64,000 nucleotides of DNA, from NCBI GenBank assembly GCA_947470805.1, contig CANIVU010000018.1:25933-89932 (forward strand), given 5' to 3'. Of the stretch, positions 59,478-64,000 are shown one piece after another. A model generated the notes under the pieces. That model ran no database searches, was not told the origin of the DNA, and saw only the letters and a list, made by a program, of their open reading frames with translations. Position 1 is the stretch's first letter, and every line of letters starts with the position of its first letter. Origin of the DNA: Acidobacteriota bacterium (GTDB lineage Bacteria > Acidobacteriota > Terriglobia > Bryobacterales > Bryobacteraceae). The position numbers and the translations under genes were made by a program.

Positions 59478-59859
59478 GCGGGCTGGGTTCACCATTATGG
59501 AGCTGATGGTCTCGATGGCCATCGTTCTGGTGATTATTTCGGTGGCGGTGCCGTTGTACCAGAAGTCCGTGATCCGGGCGCGGGAGAGCGTGTTGCGGCA
59601 GAACCTGTTTTCGCTGCGGACGGTGATCGACGAGTACACCTACGATAAGCAGAAGGCGCCGCAGCAGTTGGACGATCTGGTGCGGGAGGGGTATTTGCGG
59701 CAGATGCCGTTGGACCCGATCGCGGGGAATTCGACGTCGTGGAAGATCATCATGGAAGACGCGTCTTCGTCGGCGAGCCAGAGCGAGCCGGGGATCTTCG
59801 ATGTGCGGAGTTCTTCGGAGAAAACAAGCCTGGAAGGCACACCGTATAGTGAATGGTGA
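59452..59859 (+). CDS. Second type II secretion/type IV pseudopilin
   Basis: The 135-aa prepilin has leader MERRIQSGKRAG and the cleavage motif GFTIMELMVSMAIVLVIISV (Glu at +5), then RESVLRQNLFSLRTVIDEYT, REGYLRQMPLDPIAGNSTSW and the same GTPYSEW C-terminus as its neighbour. The start lies 26 bp inside the preceding gene in another frame. It probably forms a pseudopilus with it; the inner-membrane platform and ATPase are not in this window. Confidence 0.87.
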   Translation: MERRIQSGKRAGFTIMELMVSMAIVLVIISVAVPLYQKSVIRARESVLRQNLFSLRTVIDEYTYDKQKAPQQLDDLVREGYLRQMPLDPIAGNSTSWKIIMEDASSSASQSEPGIFDVRSSSEKTSLEGTPYSEW

Positions 59860-59872
59860 GGGCCGATGGTGT

Positions 59873-59878
59873 TAAAAT
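59873..59878 (+). promoter_or_regulatory. Possible -10 element (TAAAAT) for the tRNA gene
   Basis: TAAAAT lies 11 bp upstream of the tRNA 5' end. The -35 region is not recognisable. Confidence 0.35.
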
Positions 59879-59889
59879 CGGAGAGTTGC

Positions 59890-59963
59890 TCCCCGATCGT
59901 CTAATGGTAGGACACCGGCCTTTGACGCCGTGAATCGTGGTTCGAGCCCATGTCGGGGAGCCA
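59890..59963 (+). tRNA. tRNA-Gln (anticodon TTG)
   Basis: A complete 74-nt cloverleaf with encoded CCA: acceptor TCCCCGA/TCGGGGA, D-loop TAATGGTAG, anticodon loop CTTTGAC giving TTG (reads CAA), T-loop TTCGAGC, discriminator G. One C-T mismatch is at the top of the anticodon stem (27-43). The body closely resembles a tRNA-Glu, as expected where Gln-tRNA is made by amidation. The 3' side borders a degraded accessory region. Confidence 0.95.
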
Positions 59964-60213
59964 AATTACAATTCTTGAACTTCCTGCCATCCTGTTGATT
60001 GCATTAGGTACATGTAGCTAGTGTTCGCAGATTTTCACCCTTCTTTCGTCTACCCCAGTGTGGATTGGAACTCCGACACTGTAAACTCTGCTTCTTGAGT
60101 TCGAGTCGTTCGGGAAACAAGCGTTCAAGAGCCGAAATGACGGCGTGCCAGCTTCTGGGTGACAGCCCAACAGGACACGAATCGCGCCCGCCGATCCGCT
60201 GCCCTGTTGCCAA

Positions 60214-60704
60214 TCAATAGACTTTGCCGAAGTACTGTGCTTCCTGCCGCATCATCCCGCAAAGCTTCCAGCCACCCGAGGATTTGCGTGGGGACAGATG
60301 GCAGCTCCTTCTTCTAACACAGAGCCGTCGTTCTTGTAACGCCGAATGGACTTGTTGATGAGAGCGCTATCCGGCGTAAGTGGGGTGATCCGCGTATTGG
60401 TAATTTCTGCATGATCGTAGTTGCGCTGTTCCAGCGCTGCGAGTTGCTTTCGATAGAACGCCATTACGGAATCTATCGAAGTGAAGACCCGCATATTCCC
60501 TCAGGCCAAAACAACAAACGGAGCCTGGAAGGATTCCAGCAGAGCAGCGTAATCCTTCCTAATGGACGCCAGGAGGCAATGATGGTAGCTGTTCCTGATC
60601 GCGATTTTGTCGGACTCGCCAAACACCCGGGCCTGTTGCACGGGTGCGATTACACACGAGCAGATCACAGCAGCAATCACAAGGAATAAGGAACGGGGGA
60701 ACAT
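60214..60704 (-). pseudogene. Secreted NTF2/SnoaL-like protein gene, broken by a stop and a frameshift
   Basis: The frame begins MFPRSLFLVIAAVICSCVIA (signal peptide), then AIRNSYHHCLLASIRKDYAA and LLESFQAPFVVLA. A TGA at 60503-60501 interrupts it; the same frame goes on with MRVFTSIDSVMAFYRKQLAA, ITPLTPDSALINKSIRRYKN and DGSVLEEGAA. The expected C-terminus appears in another frame as SGGWKLCGMMRQEAQYFGKV, ending at 60214. Together this is a full-length NTF2-like gene with two lesions. TACGAT lies 6 nt before the ATG. Confidence 0.7.
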
Positions 60705-60710
60705 GAGGAC

Positions 60711-60716
60711 ATCGTA
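60711..60716 (-). promoter_or_regulatory. -10 element TACGAT before the NTF2-like pseudogene
   Basis: On the minus strand TACGAT ends 6 nt before the ATG at 60704, the same arrangement as in intact genes of the window. Confidence 0.4.
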
Positions 60717-60729
60717 ATCATTGGAGTAG

Positions 60730-60900
60730 CGCCTCGGTGACGGCGCATCGCGAAAACAATCGCCGCAGGTCGAGGGCCGCTGGAAGTCCGCCTTGAAGAT
60801 CACGCCGCGAAAAGTGTGTGAATCAACTGCAACGCCATCCGCACTTCAGGTGGCGGGCAAATCACAAAAGTTCGAAGCGCGTCCGCAGAGCAGTATGGGC
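60730..60900. repeat. Diverged direct repeat, copy 1
   Basis: About 165 bp align with 61950-62115 at roughly two-thirds identity by eye. Best-kept parts are GATCACGC-type sequence, GGCGGGCAAA and AAAGTTCGAA. No gene is seen inside it. Confidence 0.5.
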
Positions 60901-60917
60901 AGTATCGGATGTCGTGC

Positions 60918-60923
60918 TACTTT
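60918..60923 (+). promoter_or_regulatory. -10 element TACTTT of a predicted leaderless promoter
   Basis: TACTTT ends 6 nt before the GTG at 60930 and supports that start for the methyltransferase. Confidence 0.4.
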
Positions 60924-60929
60924 ATCTTT

Positions 60930-61739
60930 GTGGCATCGATTGGCGACAAATACATACTCACCGGCTCCGGACGGAGCGACCATGACAGGCTGCGCGTTAT
61001 CAGCGAAATTCACGATGGCCGAACGCGCGAATTGCTGCTCCGCGCGGGGCTTGCTTCCGGGCATCGCTTTGTGGAATTCGGGTGTGGCTTGGGCTACGTT
61101 TCACGTTGGGCCGCGAGTCAGGGAGCGTCGGTTACCGGAATCGATCTGAACCCGGAGCAGGTGGCCGCCGCCAATGAACTGGCCCTTGAAGCCGGGCTGG
61201 AAAACTCGCAATTCCGTAAGGGTAGTGTCTATGAGCCGGAGCTCATGCCGGAAAGTGTCGACGTTGCTTACTGCCGCTGGCTAATGGTCCATCTCAACAG
61301 ACCAGTCGCCGCGATGCGGACGATTTATGAAACACTTCGGCCGGGCGGCGTGATGGTGTGCGAGGAGGCCGATGTCAGTGCAGTCTACACCGAGCCAGCA
61401 TCGGCGGCCTATGCGGAACTCCGCGATATTGCCCTCGTGGCCGGCGCCCAGCGCGGGGTGGACTACACGGGGGGCCGCCGCGCCCATCTTTGGGCAAGAG
61501 AGACAGGATTTGAAATCGTTCACGTGGATGCCTATCACCCGCATTACCTGCACGGTGAACACAAGGGGTTCTGGAATTGGACTCTGCGAGCCGCCGCTCT
61601 CGGACTGGTGAATGAAGGCTTTTTGAGCGCGCAGCGCCTAGATGAACTTGTTGCAGGAATGAACGAGGCCGACGCATGCCCTGATACGGTGGTGGCGCAC
61701 TGCCGCATGCACCAATTGATCGCCAGAAAACCGGCATGA
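60930..61739 (+). CDS. Class I SAM-dependent methyltransferase
   Basis: The 269-aa protein has the SAM-binding motif I FVEFGCGLGYVSRWA, acidic motif II TGIDLNPEQVAAANELALEA, and post-motif segments SVDVAYCRWLMVHLNRPVAA and ETLRPGGVMVCEEADV. It is a small-molecule-type methyltransferase of the Methyltransf_25/31 kind; the substrate is unknown. It is the only intact gene between the tRNA and the multicopper oxidase. GTG 60930 is chosen over ATG 60909 because of the -10 signal. Confidence 0.88.
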   Translation: MASIGDKYILTGSGRSDHDRLRVISEIHDGRTRELLLRAGLASGHRFVEFGCGLGYVSRWAASQGASVTGIDLNPEQVAAANELALEAGLENSQFRKGSVYEPELMPESVDVAYCRWLMVHLNRPVAAMRTIYETLRPGGVMVCEEADVSAVYTEPASAAYAELRDIALVAGAQRGVDYTGGRRAHLWARETGFEIVHVDAYHPHYLHGEHKGFWNWTLRAAALGLVNEGFLSAQRLDELVAGMNEADACPDTVVAHCRMHQLIARKPA

Positions 61740-62476
61740 TACCGAATGATCAGTGGGCGGAGCCGCGGACTGGTGGGCGAAGAATAGTGTGCCAGAAAGT
61801 GCGAGGACGAGCCGCATAGCGGGCGTGGTATCACAATTTGGCTGCTTCAGCGAGTTCGGATGGGGCTTCTGCATGGACGCCTGATCGACTCACTTCCATT
61901 CAGCGGAATCCCCAGTAGGTGGTCCGCTTTCGGCATGTCGTCTGATAAGTCCTGAGCGACAGCGTATCCGGAAGCAATTCGTCGGAGGTCGGGTACCTCT
62001 GGAGCTCCGCTGCCGGGATCACGCTGCGGCACCTGCCTGAAAGTGTCGGAACACCGCGCGAACCGCCAGCGGCGGGCAAACCGCGAAAGTTCGAAACGTG
62101 TCCACGATGGGGAGCCAACCGCTTAAAGACGTTACTTACCCCTGCTCGTTTTCGTTGACACGCCCTTTCCCCGCCCCCAGTTCGTATCCCCAACATTCGT
62201 CTGAATTTGGACACCATCCCCATTCTCCAGTTCGAACCCTACCTTTTCGGCCTGCGTTCTGAACCTCCTTGTTTCGCCTCGTTGGCCTCTCTCAACCCCC
62301 AGAATTCTCCATTTTCTCCGTTGACACACCCGCGTTTGTTGACACGGTTTCTCAGGTCGGGGCCCCAGATTAGACAGTTTCGAACCTGCCTGAGTATCTA
62401 TTAATAGAGCCAAACGACGCGCGAGGCCGCCCAGCGGAAGCCGTTGTGGGCCGGAAACCCAAAGGACCGGCAACAC
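61740..62476. other. Gene-poor stretch
   Basis: No convincing coding sequence in 737 bp. It holds the second copy of a diverged repeat (61950-62115) and a pyrimidine-rich part (62140-62400) with three GTTGACAC motifs. Open frames here are short and lack homology I can see. Confidence 0.6.
61950..62115. repeat. Diverged direct repeat, copy 2
   Basis: Aligns with 60730-60900; GGCGGGCAAACCGCGAAAGT with TTCGAAACGTGTCC is the best-kept segment. The two copies flank the methyltransferase gene. Confidence 0.5.
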
Positions 62477-62665
62477 ATGAACCTCCGCGACCAAACTACG
62501 GCCGACGCCGTCGCCCAGATCGCCACTCTTCTCGCCCAGGCCTACCGGCAGTACGAATATGCCCGGCGCCTGGATCCGCCGCGTTTGGAGCAAGAGAAAA
62601 CCGTCAACAGAGAACTTGCTAATTCCCGCCCGGAGAGCCTTCATGGTCATGAGGTTGACGCATGA
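62477..62665 (+). CDS. Small hypothetical protein upstream of DUF2924
   Basis: The 62-aa protein starts MNLRDQTTADAVAQIATLLA and continues QAYRQYEYARRLDPPRLEQE. AAAGGA lies 9 nt before the ATG. The stop overlaps the ATG of the DUF2924 gene (ATGA). Small genes in this position commonly precede DUF2924/recombinase modules in integrated elements. Function unknown. Confidence 0.6.
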   Translation: MNLRDQTTADAVAQIATLLAQAYRQYEYARRLDPPRLEQEKTVNRELANSRPESLHGHEVDA

Positions 62666-63095
62666 AGAAGCCCCCCGAACATTTGATTGAAGAACTGGCT
62701 ACGCTGGACGTGGCCACGCTGCAGAAACGACACGTGGCGTTTATTGGCAAGGAGACTCCTTGCGGCCACCGGCAGTTTCTTTTCCGGAAGCTGGCATGGC
62801 ATCTCCAAGCCAAGGCCGAAGGCGGATTCCCGGCGTCGGCGCTTGAGTTGGCCAAGAGTATCGCCCTGGACACACCATTGCGGATTCGCATACTGACGAA
62901 CGCGGTTCAGCGCGCCGGGAAGCCCCTGGACCATTCATCAACCACGACAATCGAACCGGCGCACGATGCGCGCACCCACTGCCGGGCGGTTTGATCGTTA
63001 AGCAGTATCGGGGCCGCACCCAAGTGGTGACAGCACGGGATAATGGGCTTCAAGATTCGGGCACACACCCGGCCAACCGAGCCATCACCATCTGA
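62662..63095 (+). pseudogene. DUF2924 protein gene, frameshifted and truncated
   Basis: The first frame encodes a DUF2924-like protein: LIEELATLDVATLQKRHVAF, GHRQFLFRKLAWHLQAKAEG and GFPASALELAKSIALD, ending prematurely at 62994. A shifted frame then carries the expected continuation LPGGLIVKQYRGRTQVVTAR before a stop at 63093. The final part of the family (usually ...SLSAIAREITGT...) is missing, as is the recombinase gene that normally follows. This marks a decayed integrative or phage-like element. Confidence 0.65.
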
Positions 63096-63308
63096 AACGT
63101 TACTGAAAAAATCCTAACACTCAACAAAAACCAGCATCTTACGCGCCCAGCGATTTGTCTATTCTGGTAACATTTCAAAATACCGTACGGGGTGACAGGT
63201 AACAAAGTACAACCGGATTCGATCCTACGGCATCAGCATGAAAGACAGCGGGTTCTCGCCCCCCCCTGGTGGTACCTACCCATCACTTCAAAACACAGGT
63301 TCATATCG

Positions 63309-64000
63309 ATGCAAGCGGAAAGACTAAGCACTCCCGGATCTCCCTCTCTGACACGTCGTGACATGGTGCGTTACACTTCCATGTTGTCCATTGCAAGTGT
63401 CCTTCCGGCCTTTGGCCAAGTAGCTGCCCCTGTATCCAAAATATCCTCCAACGCCGTACCCGATGGGCCGGTGCTGACCCCGTGGGTGCAGCCGTGTCCA
63501 GTCACTCAAGAGATGATGCCTGCCGGTGTTGGCGTGCCCCCGAATTTTGATCCTTCCAACCACGAAGCCTGCGTGAAATACCCGCCCGTACGCTGGTACA
63601 GTCTGCCGATCAAGACGGTTGACAAAAAATTACACCCGCAACTGAAACGGGCATCCACCTTCTTCTCATACGGCGGATCAGTTCCTGGCAAGCTGTGGAG
63701 ATTCAAGTACGGTGAGCCCGTCGTCGTTCGATTCACCAACGAGGTTGATCCGGCTATCGGCGGTTTCGGTACACCCAGCTTCAGCCCTCATTTCCACAAC
63801 ATGCATACCCCGAGCTACAGCGATGGGTATCCGGGAAACACCATCCCCCCTGCTGTGAATCCGGGAGATCCGTTCCCGTTCCGCGACCACCACTACCCGA
63901 TGCTGCTCGCTGGCGGAGATCCCCTGGAAGCGCTAGGCTCACTGTGGTATCACGACCACCAGCTCGATTACACCGCGCAAAACGTCTATCGCGGCATGAC
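63309..64000 (+). CDS. Multicopper oxidase, Tat-exported (3' end outside the window)
   Basis: At least 230 residues are visible. A twin-arginine signal is present (LTRRDMVRYTSMLSIASVLP). The first cupredoxin domain has RFKYGEPVVVRFTNEVDP and the copper motif HFHN (His161, His163), and the second motif LWYHDHQLDYTAQNVYRG gives WYHDH. These are T2/T3 copper ligands of CueO/CotA/bilirubin-oxidase-like enzymes, with HFHN in place of HxHG. The codon use (more A/T-ending codons, e.g. TCT, AGA, GTA) differs from neighbouring genes, suggesting transfer. No promoter recognised; 63096-63308 is otherwise empty. Confidence 0.85.
   Translation, partial: MQAERLSTPGSPSLTRRDMVRYTSMLSIASVLPAFGQVAAPVSKISSNAVPDGPVLTPWVQPCPVTQEMMPAGVGVPPNFDPSNHEACVKYPPVRWYSLPIKTVDKKLHPQLKRASTFFSYGGSVPGKLWRFKYGEPVVVRFTNEVDPAIGGFGTPSFSPHFHNMHTPSYSDGYPGNTIPPAVNPGDPFPFRDHHYPMLLAGGDPLEALGSLWYHDHQLDYTAQNVYRGM

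Noticed and set aside
60004..60213. Minus-strand 69-aa open frame after the tRNA
   Set aside because: No recognisable motif or ribosome-binding site, and composition looks random.
59890..63100. Intact genomic island with att repeats bounded by the tRNA
   Set aside because: No copy of the tRNA 3' end was found downstream and no integrase is visible in the window.

Overview
The window looks like chromosomal DNA of a GC-rich Acidobacteriota member of the Bryobacterales (Solibacter/Bryobacter-like) group. Markers are a secreted protein with the Solibacter-type TIGR03437 C-terminal domain, a TonB-dependent receptor with an N-terminal carboxypeptidase-regulatory-like domain, PSCyt1/PSD1/DUF1501 planctomycete-type cytochrome-associated proteins, a PEP-CTERM/HAF-repeat protein and many Tat-exported putative glycan enzymes. 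Taxonomy is an inference; there is no rRNA here.

Layout. 0-10 kb: DinB fragment, HD-GYP response regulator, a GH29 fucosidase/SGNH esterase pair, a DJ-1/PfpI gene cut by an in-frame stop, a Rossmann oxidoreductase divergent from a TetR regulator with a clear palindromic operator, a hybrid histidine kinase, and a haem-ankyrin-toroid fusion. 10-22 kb: exported TIM-barrel-like protein, TIGR03437 protein, exported DegT aminotransferase, family-5-like uracil-DNA glycosylase, then a PSD1-DUF1501-secreted TenA operon and a cluster of hairpin repeats. 22-35 kb: TonB receptor, PEP-CTERM protein, DASS transporter, two membrane glycosyltransferases, AsmA. 33.5-38.2 kb (minus strand): a translationally coupled PIG-L deacetylase / 42-aa membrane protein / sodium symporter / SnoaL operon. 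38-41.4 kb: tandem ankyrin membrane paralogues, one frameshifted at a G11 tract. 41-46.7 kb: bacterioferritin, an NtrC-type two-component pair with a lipoprotein, and an OmpA-family lipoprotein. 46.8-56.4 kb: glgC, MscS, cupin, 3-hydroxyacyl-CoA dehydrogenase, two tiny HNQ-repeat peptides, STAS protein, pepA, smpB. 56.5-60 kb: secretin with a C-terminal cohesin-like domain, two pseudopilins, tRNA-Gln(TTG). After the tRNA the DNA is a decayed accessory stretch (broken NTF2-like gene, methyltransferase, broken DUF2924 gene), followed by the 5' part of a multicopper oxidase with different codon use.

Three window-wide signals stand out. (1) About sixteen genes have no Shine-Dalgarno but carry a TANNNT -10-like hexamer 6-8 nt before the start codon, suggesting widespread leaderless transcription, including three divergent pairs separated by only a few tens of bases. 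(2) The + strand is strongly C-rich up to about 44.6 kb and G-rich afterwards; the switch lies inside a histidine kinase gene. (3) Two adjacent small genes at 51.3-52.0 kb encode nothing but 2 and 5 copies of a roughly 20-residue repeat (IKTNxKAGG...NHNQ); this is the best candidate for an undescribed system.
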